Positions 11,647 to 22,456 of a stretch of DNA of 64,000 nt are shown in pieces (positions within the stretch are counted from its first letter, which is position 1; each line of letters opens with the position of its first letter). The notes under the pieces are model-generated. The model was not told the origin of the DNA, searched no databases, and saw only the letters and a list, made by a program, of their open reading frames with translations. The stretch comes from Euglena gracilis (lineage: Eukaryota; Euglenida; Euglenophyceae; Euglenales). The stretch is taken from contig CP154955.1 in assembly GCA_039621445.1 (NCBI GenBank), positions 40,556,426-40,620,425 on the forward strand. The letters are read 5' to 3'. The position numbers and the translations under genes were made by a program.

Positions 11647-12150
11647 TTAGGCCTTTGGGACTTGGCAGCCTTGTGGAGTTGCTTCCAAATACTTGAGTGG
11701 GGGGGGCTTGAATATCAAAAAAAGAGGGGTCCTGTGATTAATTGTAGGTCAGGCCAAAGGTCACAGGGGAGGGGTCGGAACTGGAAGCCTTGGAGTAGAG
11801 TACCTCCCCAGGGTGGGGTCGGCCTCACCTTAAAATTAAACCCCACATGACACTGATCCCCACATGACCCCTGAGTGGGTTGGGACTGCAGAATGCAGTT
11901 GCGGCGCATGGGGAATGGGGATTTTTGACTCGCCATGCTGGCATAACTTCAAAACAAAAGGCTTTTCAAAGTAGGAATGGAATTTGGCTTTTTCACCACA
12001 AATTTGGAATTTGGAATCATTAATCCAAATTCAAAACTTCAAATTGCAAAATACGGAATTTACCCAAAGTTGCATCAAACTTCCCCATAACTGGGTATTA
12101 TGAGAAAACAATAAGGATACTTGCGATACCTTGTGTGATATTTACTGGGC

Positions 12151-12651
12151 CAGGGGTTTTCTTAAGGACCCCCCGGGGGGGAGGGTCCAGCCTCCGGCTG
12201 GCAAAAAGGCTGCTGGCTGGATTTGAGCTGCTGGCTGGACCCCCCCCCATGGGGGATAGGGGGAGGGGGGTCCGGGGCTGAGGGGGCTGGGCTGGGCTGG
12301 GCTGGGTCGACGGAAAACAAATTTTTTTATTTTTTTTGCCATTTTCGGCATTTTGGTGGATGGAGCTAGATCAAGGCTGGGGGGCTGTGATGGAGGAAGT
12401 TGTGATGAGGGGGAAAAATGCAGGGATAGGTGTGCTGGGCAGCCCAGTTGGCTGGCCAGCCTGCGGCCGGCTGGTCCGGCCTTCGGCCGGCTTGCCTGGC
12501 CTCCGGCCGGGCTGGACCCAACTTTATTTCACTCGACCCCCCCGGGGGGGGCTCCCAGCCCGAATTTGGGCTGCTGGCTGGGTTTGAGCTGCTGGCTGGC
12601 TGGACCCCCCCCCGGGAGGATGGGATACCCTCCGGCTTAAGAAAACCCCTG
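12151..12651. mobile_element. hAT-type MITE, family L copy 1
   Basis: The ends are inverted: CAGGGGTTTTCTTAAG on the left and CTTAAGAAAACCCCTG on the right. The 501-bp interior is GC-rich (GCTGGCTGG and CCGGCTGG words) and non-coding. Flanking octamers are TACTGGGC and CTTCGGGC, sharing only their last four bases, so an 8-bp duplication is plausible but decayed. A longer relative is at 45711-46646. Confidence 0.6.
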
Positions 12652-13116
12652 CTTCGGGCAAAAAACAAGTCAAAGAAAAGCAAAATGATGGTCCCAGACT
12701 TCCTCTGATCGGAAACCAAAACCTAAAATTAGTGAAAATGGCCCAAAAACCTAGTCTTTGGTTGTGCACAGAAGAAACAATGCAAATATCTCCATTTCAT
12801 CAAAACATTTTCTTGTTGAAACCCTTCCAAATCTCGTCTCCATGAGTCCATGAGGACAAAGAATAGGGGGAAAAACACAAAGATTAAGGTGAAAAAAATG
12901 CCAAGACCCTCAATAGTGTTTCTTTTTTCAAAAAAAATATCATTGTTTTTCTTCCTCTGTTTTAAACGAGCTGCCAGTTATGCTCCCAATGCCTCATGAT
13001 ATTATCCGAAATTGGGACATTAACAACATTGTGTGATATCCCCTCACCAGCATTGTTTTTCAAAACCAACAAAATCGAAGCTTGGCACAGGGAAAAGAGG
13101 GCGTAGAACTGGCTCC

Positions 13117-13290
13117 GTACAGATGATTGGCTATGACGATCCCGGAGGTTGGGCCGACCTAAATCGGGCCGACCATTGGTTATGGCTTATCGACCATTGT
13201 AGGTCGGGCCAACCAGGTCGGCCCGACCTCCAATCAACTGCATTTACCCCCCGATTTTTTTGAAATTTAAGCCCCCCCCGAAAATTTGAT
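13117..13290. repeat. Palindromic GGTCGGGCCGACC repeat with an unoccupied insertion site
   Basis: Starts with GATGATTGGCTATGACGATC, runs through several GGTCGG/CCGACC palindromes and ends in TTTTTGAAATTTAAGCCCC. The TAA at 13268-13270 is the same context in which a 959-bp element sits at 37335-38293, so this copy serves as the empty site. Confidence 0.7.
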
Positions 13291-13399
13291 TCAGAAAATT
13301 TGACACAAAATGCACGGAAACACAATGGAATGGCCTTGAAACTGTCAAAAAGCGTCCCACATCCAAAAAAAAAAGGAAACCCGATTGCCAAAACACGCC

Positions 13400-13560
13400 C
13401 CCCAACAAACTCCCTTTGTGCTAACTTAGTCGGCCTACGGCCTCCTCCGGGGAGGGGGCTGCCACTCCCCCCCCCCCGGACCCCTCCCACAAAAATAACA
13501 AAATCCCCTTGGGTGTGCAAGGCAAGGATGGCCAAAATGCGCACCCTTACAAAATCTCTT
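13400..13560. repeat. GGCCTACGGCC hairpin module ending in AACAAAATCCCCTT
   Basis: Contains TTAGTCGGCCTACGGCCTCC, a G-tract/C-tract hairpin and AATAACAAAATCCCC. Tandem relatives are at 38430-38740. Confidence 0.6.
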
Positions 13561-13617
13561 TGTGTGTTCCACAGGGTTTGGCCAAGGGCTTTTATGCGGG
13601 GTTCTACCGTACCCGGG

Positions 13618-13870
13618 CGGATGATCGGCTATGACGATCCCGGAGGTCATACCGACCATGGTCGGGCCGACCACTGGAAGTCGATAAGAATAACCAATCA
13701 ACCGTATTACCCCCCCCCCTCTTTTTCAAAGGGCTTCTGACAATAGGTCGGGTCCACCATGGTCGGCCCGACCTGTTTGTTACCGACCATATGGTCGGTA
13801 ACAACCAATTGGAGGTCGGGCCGACCATATGGTCGGTGGAAACGACCTCAATGGTTTTCCATTTCAGAAC
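13618..13870. repeat. Palindromic GGTCGGGCCGACC repeat, second copy
   Basis: Begins GATGATCGGCTATGACGATC. It contains alternating palindromes ACCATGGT, ACCATATGGT and GGTCGGGCCGACC, allowing long self-pairing. Confidence 0.7.
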
Positions 13871-14167
13871 TGGATAGGTAATGAACACCGCAGACTATCA
13901 TCATCATTTCCGGAACTTTTATTCCAGTCGCCACGAACTGAATCTCTCCAAATCACCTCCATTTGACCCCGGACAAGGCCAGGCCACTGGGCCATTCCGG
14001 GCCGCCATAACCGCCGGGGTTATGGCGGCCCGCTGGGCCGCCATAACCACAGGCCTCAAACATCTGCTGCCTCGTGGCACCATCAAGCAGGTAAAGAGCT
14101 CAGCACTGAACTGCCTCTGCTCAGCACTGAACTGCCTGCCTCTTTCTGGGGGGTCGCTGAGCTCTTA

Positions 14168-14518
14168 CCATGCCCCCCCAAGCTGCCCCCCCCCCCCCGA
14201 ACTATTCCCATAGGGAGGACGGGAATAGCTCGGGGGGGCGGAATAGCTCACTTTGTACAAAGAACTTCCCAAAAAAAAGTGCTCAAAAATCGACGTCTTT
14301 GAGACGGTTTCAAAAATTGATTTTTTTGCAAATGTGTTTAAAATTGACCATTTTTTGCAAACATCCAAAAAAACATGCCAAAAATGACCCCTGTTGGGCT
14401 GCCCGACCAAGATCACCAAGACCAAGATCCCCCCCCCCCTGAGCTCCCCCCCGTGCTGTTCCCATTGGGCCGTAAAGCGTCCCGGGGAGGGGAATAGCTC
14501 GGGGGTGGGGGGGCATGG
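14168..14518. mobile_element. TA-flanked poly-C-ended element, family P copy 1
   Basis: The ends CCATGCCCCCCC and GGGGGGGCATGG are inverted repeats, and TA lies immediately outside both (14166-14167 and 14519-14520). Internal hairpins use the word GAGCTATTCCC or GGGAATAGCTC. The core of about 130 bases (from CTCACTTTG to GACCCCT) is shared with the other P copies. The structure matches Tc1/mariner-like targeting of TA, but no transposase is present. Confidence 0.75.
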
Positions 14519-14699
14519 TATCTCTTCAGAGTGAGTGCGAAGCTTACCACCGGGGAAAAAGGGGGGCAGAACCCCCCTCCCCGGCCCGGTTCCCATTTTT
14601 TTTTCAGTCGCGAGTGATTGGATTTCTAGTTTCCAATGTTGGATCCACTGGGTAGGATTGACCCGCCCTCCCCCCCTTCCGACTCTGTCATTTCGGTTG

Positions 14700-15520
14700 G
14701 ATAGGGCACTCCAATAGGGCTTCATTTTTGCTCTCCAGACATTTCCTTTGATGTTGCTTCGTTGTCGAGATATTTTGAAAAAATCGGTGTTTTGATCCAA
14801 AGACCCTAAAATGGGCGTTTTGGGCTACAAAAGCGATCCAGAACACGGGCCAAGCGTATCGGCAGCAAAGACTGCGAATGAGGGGCGATAGAGGGCCTCC
14901 AGGGGTACATTTCGTCTGACCAACACTTCCAGAAATAATGTGCGTTCTCTCAAGGTATCTTCGAAAAATCGATTTTTTGACCGAAAATCTCACCCCGGCA
15001 AACTTTACTTTTCCCCCAACTCTTTCTGTAGCCCGAGGTGCGGCCATCTTTCAGCCAATTTTGGCCATATTGGGCTGTTTTCGGGGTCAAAAATCGATGT
15101 TTCCAAAAATATCTCGGAAATCAAGCAAATTCGGAGACCTAAATTGAAACCCTATCTTAAGGTATTTTGATTTCCCCGTAACTCCCCGCCAAGCCCGAGA
15201 TGTGGCCGACCCAGGGCCAAAACAGCACAGCAGGCTTCCGACTCTGCCGTTTTTGGCCATTTTGGGATATAAAAAAAAAGTGGAAAAAAAGCGAAACATT
15301 TTGCCCAAAATGATATTTTTTCACCTCCCGGACCCGGAAAAACTGTTTTCCAGCCAAAAAAAAATGTTTTTCATCCCCCCTGGCCCCCCGTTTTTTTGCC
15401 CAAAACCCATCCATTTCGCGTCATTTTTGAATCAAAAAAGTAGCAAAAAAATAAAAATTCTGGGTCAAAAATGTGGGGGGGAAACAGAAAAAACTTTGCC
15501 CAAAACCATCTTTTTGAGCC
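14700..15520. repeat. Interspersed repeat W, copy 2
   Basis: Shares TCTCCAGACATTTCCTTTGA, AACTCCCCGCCA and CTCCCGGACCCGGAAAA-type text with the copies at 9.3 and 19.8 kb. No coding was recognised. Confidence 0.55.
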
Positions 15521-15527
15521 TCCTGGA

Positions 15528-15712
15528 CCGGGCCGGTGGGTTGCCGGCCGGGTCGGGCCGCCAGGCCCAGCGGCCGTGCCAGGCCGGGCCGCCGGGCCGT
15601 CAGACTGGGCTGGGCCGGGACGCCTACCGGGCCAGGCCAGGCCGGACCGCCGGGCCGCTGGCCAGGCCGCTGGCCAGGCCGGTCCGGGTCGGGCCGGGCC
15701 AGGCTGTCCTGG
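15528..15712. repeat. GGCC/GGGCCG-rich degenerate minisatellite
   Basis: About 185 bases built from GGGCCGGGC, GGCCAGGCC and CCGGGCCG words, self-complementary throughout. Pro/Gly/Arg-rich frames on both strands are artefacts of the composition. Confidence 0.8.
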
Positions 15713-16482
15713 CTGCCACAAGCCTCAAATATCTGATGCTGCACCATCAGACACGTAAAGAGCTCAACACTACACAAAACCTGGTCTTGTGGTAGGGGCA
15801 TGGTGTGTCTTGGCAAAAGTAAGTACAAGTTGGTAAGTGCTGGTGCAAAAATTGGTGGGTGCTAATTGAGAATTTGTCTCTCAGAAGGGAAAACACGGCC
15901 AGAGCAAGGATAGCGAGGAAGCAGGGGGGGGTTCAGCATTCAAAATCTTGCAGTAGAGAGGGAGAATTCCAAAAAAATACAAATCAATCCCAAACAAGTA
16001 TGAGAGAATTTAGACACCGGATGCCAAGAAATCTTCAAGGACACCAGTGCCAACGTTTCCGCATCCGATGATACTAATTTTGATTGGGGAAGCCGCACGG
16101 GCTGCTCTTCCTGGGTCCTAAAGAGCAAGGAGGGAATCGCACATAATTTGAGAAAATCAGAATAGAAAATCTGAGGAAAGCACCCTGTTGAATGACTTGC
16201 AAGGCAACAGCCATTCCAGTTGAACAAATTCCAAGGTGGCGCCTATTTCTCCCTTACAATCTGTTGCATGGATTTTGTGAGTGGCGAAAATTCAGCCTGC
16301 AGGGGTTTCCTTGACCACCCCCAGGGGGTCCCACTGGCATGGGTGGATTTATCATGAAATCATCTCACCCAGCAAATTTTAAAACGGTCGTGTTTGAGAT
16401 TTTTTTAGCCTTTTTTGCAGCCTTGCCAACCAGCATCATTGTTTTTTGCCTCTTTGGACATTGTTTTGGTGGGGTGGGTCAG

Positions 16483-16612
16483 ATGGTGCATTGAAGCTCG
16501 TGAACTTTTCATGACGCAGCAGGAAGCCAATGCCTGGGTGAAGGCAAGGCAGGAGCAGGTTGGAAAAGATGGGAGCCTTCGATCCATACCAGTGTCCAGC
16601 TTTCGGACATAT
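16483..16612 (+). CDS. Exon-like segment with a consensus donor, unknown protein
   Basis: The + strand is open and reads EARELFMTQQEANAWVKARQ, then EQVGKDGS and SFRTY, ending exactly at GTAAGT, a full consensus donor. An AG at 16481-16482 follows a pyrimidine-containing stretch. A second candidate piece starts after TTTTGCAG near 16762 and reads VDELLKVLKAAEGKR. The Glu/Gln/Lys-rich text would form helices. No family was recognised, and whether these belong to one gene with the pieces at 20.8-21.8 kb cannot be decided. Confidence 0.35.
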
Positions 16613-16969
16613 GTAAGTGCTGTGAGCAACATTTAAAAGGCATTGGCTCCCATTTTTTATCATCGTACCATCTTCCCAAAGCCAGAGTTCAATGCTTTGA
16701 TGTGGCCGCTCGTCACACAGGAAAGGGCCAAAAAAGCACAGGAGGCCAAAGATGGGTTTTGCAGGTGGACGAGTTGCTCAAAGTTTTGAAGGCTGCAGAA
16801 GGGAAACGTTCGTGTTTAGTCCAAAGGAGGAACAAAAAAAAGGATAGCCGGTGGTGCACCCCGGCCATCGTGGGGAGATCCTTCGGTGTTTGGTGGTGGA
16901 AAGTTTCAAGACAAGTTTTTGAGGGGCGCAAATCGGATCAGGCAGTCCCCCCATGGCACTTCCCCTCCC

Positions 16970-17355
16970 CCTATGGTGAAGTTCACGGTTTGAAACTTCA
17001 CTGGGGGTCCCGGACCACCTCCCCCCCCCCTCTGCCTAACCCAACGGTGAACCCCACCGGTGAAGTTCACCACCGCACTTTTTGGGCCACAATTGACCAA
17101 AAAATGGCAAACAATGACATATTTGGCACGTTTTCAAAAATTTCGATAAGATAGCCACTGACCATTTTTTAGGGAAAAGAGCGAAATTTCACGCAGCAAA
17201 ATTTTACACCCAACCATCAAAACCGTGAAGTTCACCGGTGGACTTCACCAGTAAACGGTGAAGTTCACCGGTGAACTTCACCAGTGAAGGTGACCAGCCA
17301 AGGGTGCCCCCCTACCCCCCGGTGAATGTTCACCGACGAACTTCACCGGGGGGTC
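16970..17355. repeat. Cluster of GGTGAAGTTCACC palindromes
   Basis: The palindromic word GGTGAAGTTCACCGG and variants recur about ten times in two blocks, one near 16976-17070 and one near 17224-17350, on either side of an AAATTTC-rich core. The design resembles the word-plus-core elements at 14.2 and 29.2 kb with a different word. Confidence 0.6.
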
Positions 17356-17747
17356 CACGCCTAACAACCGAAATTCTTGCCCATGGCTGACAAAAATATT
17401 TTTTGCCCCAGCGTGTCAGAATTCTTGCCCACAGCCTCCAAGCGCATTTGCCCACAACTGGCAAAAATTTTAAGACTGCGCCCCAAAAGTATTTGCACTT
17501 GTTCAGAAAAATCCCAGACCGGATGGCCAATTTGGGGGGGGGGGGGCAAAATTGGAATTTGGCATGGCAAATTTCCAAAAATCGAGCAGTCAATCAGGCC
17601 TGGGGTTTCTCCCAAAACCCAAACGGCCAATCTGGGGGGGGGGGGCTTGGGGAGGGGGAGAGGGTGAGTGCAAACAAATTGGGGTGAAATGCAAAGCCAG
17701 CAGTCCAAAAAAAAGTGGTTTTGGGGGTTGTGCTTTTTCAAAAAAAA

Positions 17748-17770
17748 AAAAGAAAGAAAGAAAGAAAGAA
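17748..17770. repeat. (GAAA)n microsatellite
   Basis: Five GAAA units after an A run. Confidence 0.85.
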
Positions 17771-18522
17771 ACGCCAGTGAGGGTTCTGAGAAAATTTTTG
17801 GAAATTTGTCAGGATTCTCCCATCAACCATTATATTTTTGGGGGTTTTTGGCACCTTCTGCACCGTTCTTTGAACATTTGGGGGATGGGCAGTGCAACTT
17901 GGGTGCCCCTCTCCGCCTACCCTCGCACAGTGTTGCAAAAAGTGCTAGCTTTAGAACTTTTTGGGACCTCGGGACCCATTACCACTGGCAACGCTCGGGG
18001 GGGGGGGGGCAGCAGCCCCACGAAGCCAAAGCCGAGAGCGGGCAAACCTTGCCAGAGTGCTCGGCCAAAATCTTCACAGTGTGAGCAATGCGTGCCACAT
18101 ATGCACATTGAAAAACAATAGCACGATGAGCCAAGAATGACAGTGAAAGTTGTGCAGCTAGTTCACCATTCAAATGGGTTTTTGAGATACAAATTGCCAG
18201 TGCACACGTTGCTGGGTCCTGGGGAACAAACCACAGAGGAAAAATACTTTGTTCAATGCGCACCTCATTCAGCATCGACACTCGTCAATGGTTGCCTTCA
18301 CATCTTGGGGCGTCGAAAATTCCAAGTGTTATTTGGTCAAAAAAAAACAAAAGGCTGAAAAATTGGGGAAAAGTACAACTTGTTCACTCAAGGAAAAGCT
18401 TTGTGCGACCTTTGTCGACTCCGAAAAAATGGCACGGGGAAAAACAAAAAAAAAACATGTTTCCCTTTTTTCAAAAGGCACCTGTCTTTGATGATGGATT
18501 TGTCTCTGAGAAATGTAAGCAT

Positions 18523-18968
18523 CAGGCTTTTGCTTAAGGACCCCCGGGGGGGGGGGGGGGACTGGGTAGCCAATCGGCTAGACACGGGAAAAAGTGGCCT
18601 AGCTAGCCCCCCCCCCCCCCCGGGGGGGGGGGGTCCGGGGGTCCCCCGGACTGGGAAAAAATTTTCCTCCGGCGCTGCGCGCCGGAGGAAAAATGAGGTT
18701 TTTAATAGGTTTTTGGCTGATTTTGTTCCAAAAATTCCCAAAAATGGCCAAAAACGGGCATTTTTGGCCATTTTTGGGGGTCCCCAAAAAAATTTTCGGC
18801 GCTTCGCGCCGGTTACTGGAGAAAAATTTTCCACTAGCTAGCCGTGCTAGCGGACCCCCCCCCCGGGGGGGGTCTGCTAGAAAACCCACTAGCCAAATTT
18901 GGACTAGCTGCAGTCCAGCCCCCCCCGGGGGGGGGGGGGGGTACTGCAATCCCTTAAGCAAATGCCTG
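18523..18968. mobile_element. hAT-type MITE, family K copy 1
   Basis: Inverted ends CAGGCTTTTGCTTAAGG and CCTTAAGCAAATGCCTG. The flanking octamers GTAAGCAT (18515-18522) and GTGAGCAT (18969-18976) match at seven of eight bases, the 8-bp duplication expected of hAT elements. The interior holds poly-C/poly-G runs, CTAGCTAGC words and two hairpins, TCCGGCGC/GCGCCGGA and CGGCGCTTCGCGCCG. No coding. Confidence 0.75.
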
Positions 18969-19086
18969 GTGAGCATCCCCGAAAAAGAATTTGCCATTTT
19001 CCCCCAGTTTTGCAGAATTATTAACTTCACGAACACGCTGTATGAACAGTGTACGTTCGTTGACAGTCATGGATAACTGCATATGG

Positions 19087-19094
19087 GTGTGTGC

Positions 19095-19156
<62 letters not shown>

Positions 19157-19200
19157 GTGTGTGTGTGTGTGTGCGTGTGCATGCATGCGTGTGCGTGCAT
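19087..19200. repeat. (TG)n microsatellite
   Basis: More than 40 TG units with a few GC interruptions. Confidence 0.95.
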
Positions 19201-19759
19201 GTGAAGGTTCAGCACGTCTGACAAGGCCCCTTGGACAAAAAGGGGGGGGTTCTCATTTTGCCGTGCCGGGTCAGACCCCCAGAGGGGGGGTCCGCCGTGG
19301 CGGAGAGTCCAATGTTCCCAAAATAAATTTGGAAACCTGGCGCGCCGTTTGCTGAAGGCCCTTACCCGGACCCCCCCTTTCCCCCCTCAACCTAAAAGTC
19401 ACAAAAAAAATTGACCCCCCCCCTAAAAATGGCCCAAAACAATTGTACTGATTTTTTTTCCAACATGTTTTCCTTCAAAAATTACCGTCCCGATCCGAAA
19501 AAATAGCCAATTGCCCCCCTAATTGACCACCATGCACCACCCCATGCAAACCAGGTTTTGTGCAGAGCTAAGCTTTTCCATCCCCCCCCCCCAATCTTGT
19601 CCCGGGTAGGCAGCCGAGTTCGGGTCCCTCCCTCCTTTGTCTGGTTGAGTTCGGAACTCGACAGGGGGTCACGCGACCCCCCCCCTGTACCTGACCTGTC
19701 TGATGTTGCCATGGTGCAGCAGATGTTTTGGTGACCAGGGCCACCCAATTCCGCTGGGG

Positions 19760-20140
19760 GGATGGGGGGAGTTGAAAAACACTCATTTTCGGCTAGAAAA
19801 CAGTTTTTGGGTCCGGGAGGCCAAAAAAAAAAATCGTTTCGGGCAATCTTTCAATTTTTCTCCAACTTTTTTTTGGCCCCGGAAGTGACCCAAAATAACA
19901 CAAAAACATGCTTTTGGACAAAAAAAATTTCAATTTCTTCAACTTTTTTGTCCCCAAAGTGGTCGAAAACGATCGAAAATGAAAGTCGGAAGTCTGCCGC
20001 GTTGTTTTGGGCCGTAAATGGCCAAACCTCGGGCTTGGCGGGGAGTTACAGGGAAATCAAAACACCGTCAGATAAAGCGCAGATAGATTCAATTTGAAGG
20101 CAAAGCAAGTGCAAAGCTTCAATTTGGTCTCCAGGAAATT
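19760..20140. repeat. Interspersed repeat W, copy 3 (inverted)
   Basis: Carries the W phrases GGCTAGAAAACAGTTTTT and GCGGGGAGTTACAGGGAAAT. Compared with 14.7-15.5 kb, the first half is inverted. Confidence 0.5.
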
Positions 20141-20552
20141 CGGATTCTAAGTCTCCCCCGCAACCCCCCGCAACCCGACCTGTGAAGGGGTTTCCCTTTC
20201 CAAAATTCTGCAATGCATTTGCTAATGCCTCCTTCTTAGACCAAAAATGGCCTCCAATGCAAGGAGTTCAGAGACGGTAGGGGGAGAAGTGGCTGGAAAT
20301 GGTGGTAACACCACCGGTGATTTAAATTAAGGGTGTTTTCAACATGCTTTTCATTCCATCACTTAATTCAAAGCACAAATGATTTCCTTTTTTTAATTTC
20401 CTGCTAAATTTTTGGCTTCTTTGGCGCGCCTTTTTTGAGCTTTTTTCCCCAACTTGAATGAAAAAGGGGTAAAAGGGTCACAAGGATGAAGACCAGACCA
20501 CACTTTGATTTGCCCATCATTTGTCACTCAAAGTGTTAGGAACCTTTTCATT

Positions 20553-20735
20553 AATTAGGAATTTGCCGCTCAAAATTACGCATTGGCGGATTACCATTCA
20601 AATTTCAGTGTTTTACACTCGAAATTAGGTGTTTGCCACTCAAAATTAGGAATTAACACACCAAATTAGGAATTTGCATCTCAACATTTGGAAGTGGCTG
20701 ACCAAATTAGGCATTTGCTACCCAAAATAAGCTCG
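20553..20735. repeat. Array of AAATTAGGAATTTG words
   Basis: Six or seven copies of AAATTAGGAAT or close variants at intervals of about 20-30 bases, separated by TGCCACTCA-like spacers. A second array of the same word is at 28765-28945. The spacing is looser than in a simple satellite. Confidence 0.6.
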
Positions 20736-20775
20736 CAGTTACCTGGGGATCATCTTTTTCAGTTCTTTTTTTATC

Positions 20776-20915
20776 ATGGACGCCGTAAATGCATCCCGAT
20801 CTGCCGAAAAGGCCAGAAGACAAAGGGAAAAAGAGGAATGGGAAAATGTCAGAAAGGTATTTCCCATTGATGCCAAAAAGCCGTTGACCTTCTCAAGGCG
20901 CAACCATTGGGAGTA
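20776..20915 (+). CDS. Possible first exon, basic helix-rich protein
   Basis: An ATG in the context ATCATGG opens a frame reading MDAVNASRSAEKARRQREKE, then EWENVRKVFPIDAKKPLTF. The stretch is rich in Lys, Arg and Glu and should be helical. It ends near the TA-flanked insertion that starts at 20916. If that insertion lies in an intron, the donor must be a little upstream, but no strong GT site was identified. No family was recognised. Confidence 0.3.
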
Positions 20916-21082
20916 CCCCCCCCCCTTATTGTCCCTCCCCTTATTGTCCCTCGGCCCCGGCCGACGGGGGGGGGGGGTTGGCTCGGCCAATGAAATTCCT
21001 TTGGTACGGTCTTATTGTCCCCCCCTTGTTGTCCGGTCGGGCCTCCCGGGGGGAGGTCGGTGGGACAATAAGGGGGGGGAGG
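20916..21082. mobile_element. TA-flanked poly-C-ended element, family R copy 1
   Basis: 167 bases between TA dinucleotides (20914-20915 and 21083-21084). It starts CCCCCCCCCCTTATTGTCCC and ends GGGACAATAAGGGGGGGGAGG. The interior contains GGCCGACGG and the phrase CAATGAAATTCCTTTGGTAC, shared with the copies at 22.9, 28.2, 28.4 and 41.3 kb. The copy at 28165-28331 has the same length. Confidence 0.75.
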
Positions 21083-21157
21083 TACTAACTAATTGGGGTA
21101 ACAACGTCAGGTTTGTTCATTTGAATTACCAATTTCTTCGCATTCACTCTCACCCAG

Positions 21158-21305
21158 GAAAACCCTTGTGGATTATGCTAAGGCAGTTGAAAAGTTAATT
21201 GACAACTACCACAGGCCCATGTCAAAATGCCGCTCTCATTGTGCAATGAAACTACGTGAATGGTGTGTTGGGCCTTATCCATTGATAATGCAATTCCTGT
21301 CTCAG
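21158..21305 (+). CDS. Exon-like segment, unknown protein
   Basis: After the acceptor CTCACCCAG the + strand is open for 49 codons, reading KTLVDYAKAVEKLIDNYHR, then MSKCRSHCAMKLREWC and PYPLIMQFLSQ, and stops exactly at CAG followed by GTATGG, a usable donor. The CxxxC/H pattern is not a recognised finger. Both splice edges fit, which makes a real exon likely, but no family could be assigned. Confidence 0.4.
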
Positions 21306-21461
21306 GTATGGTCGAGAGGACAATTCTCTTCAAGTTGCGAAATTTCGTGGGCAAGGACGATCAGGAGCACCACCAGTCCATTCTCCTCTCAGTTCTCGCA
21401 GTCTGCAGGTGTCTATTGACCGACACATATGGGGAAATGGCATGCATGCTATTTCGCACAG

Positions 21462-21767
21462 GCGTTTGAAGCGGTTGACCGCCTCAGCGAGCTCAGAACC
21501 GTGGAAAGGCAACGGCAGAAAGAACGAAAAGAGCCTGAAGGCATTGCCCTTGGACATGTATGTTTTTCAGAAAGATCAATAATAGTGAAACGCCATTTGC
21601 ACAGGCTGTGCACCATTGGTGGGTTTCTTGGGAAGAGTCACTGGAACCTCCCCTGCGGGCACAATAATAATAAAACATACAACCTAGCCAACTTCAAAGA
21701 TCCAGGGAAGGGTTGGAAGGTTAGGCAGGCATTTTTGACGATGACCATGACGATGGAGACAGGGTAG
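21462..21767 (+). CDS. Exon-like segment, possibly terminal
   Basis: After a CGCACAG acceptor the frame reads AFEAVDRLSELRTVERQRQK, then ERKEPEGIALGH, and stays open to a stop at 21767. A GTATGT at 21558 could end the exon early; the remainder (NNNKTYNLANFKDPGKGW and a MTMTM tail) is less protein-like. The charged helix resembles the style of the segment at 20776, which hints at one gene on + from 20.8 to 21.8 kb. Confidence 0.35.
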   Translation, partial: AFEAVDRLSELRTVERQRQKERKEPEGIALGHVCFSERSIIVKRHLHRLCTIGGFLGKSHWNLPCGHNNNKTYNLANFKDPGKGWKVRQAFLTMTMTMETG

Positions 21768-21884
21768 TAGTACTTCGTTGGTGTACCACCTCCCCCCCCC
21801 CAATTGACCGTGGGACCTCTCCACGGGACCCCCCTTTTGGTCAATTAGGGGGGGGCTCAATTAGGGGGGGGGGGGCGTCAATTA

Positions 21885-22150
21885 GGGGGCCCCAATAACA
21901 AAATCCCTTCGCTGCCGGACTGTTTGGTGAGCATGCGCAACCAACCACCCATTGTCGGAGGGCGCACCTTCGGCGCCCTTGGTCGTCTGGGGGGGGGGGG
22001 GGCCGCCGCCCCCCCGCCCACACCCCCCCCCACTCCCCCGCCCCCCCAATAACAAAATACCTTGCGCAATCTGACACCCATTGTCATGCGCAATCTGACA
22101 CCCATTGTCGGAGGGACACCGATTGTCGGACGGCGCCTTCGGCGCCGTTG
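21885..22150. repeat. Hairpin module array next to telomere-like DNA, copy 1
   Basis: Units hold AATAACAAAATCCCTT, CAATCTGACACCCATTGTCG and a GGCGCC hairpin near 21961-21981. The same module is repeated in tandem at 34195-34840. In both places it runs directly into CCCTAA-like sequence. Confidence 0.65.
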
Positions 22151-22320
22151 GTCGTCTAACCCGAAGCCTGACCCCAACCCTAACCCGAAACCCTGAACCC
22201 AACCCTAACCTTGAACGTAACCCGAACCCCAACCCTAACCCTAAACCAGACCCTAACCTTAAACGTAACCTGAACCCTCACCCCAACCTTTAACCCGAAA
22301 CCCTAACCCTGACCCTCTTA
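22150..22320. repeat. Interstitial telomere-like CCCTAA/CCCGAA tract
   Basis: About 25 degenerate hexamers of the CCCTAA type mixed with CCCGAA, GACCCTAA and AACGTAACC. The tract is too degenerate and too internal to be a chromosome end. It is paired with the hairpin module immediately to its left, as at 34840-35055. Confidence 0.75.
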
Positions 22321-22456
22321 GGCGGCCAAATTCGCACTTAAGCTTTTTTCCTTTGGATGCGCGCAATTGCGCAAATGTACCATTTTTTTGTAACCCCTGG
22401 GACCCTGTACCCTGACACCCAGAACACGATTTAAGAACCGTTACTGGAGGGGATTA

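Noticed and set aside
12143-12659. Firm 8-bp duplication for family L copy 1
   Set aside because: The flanking octamers agree at only four positions.
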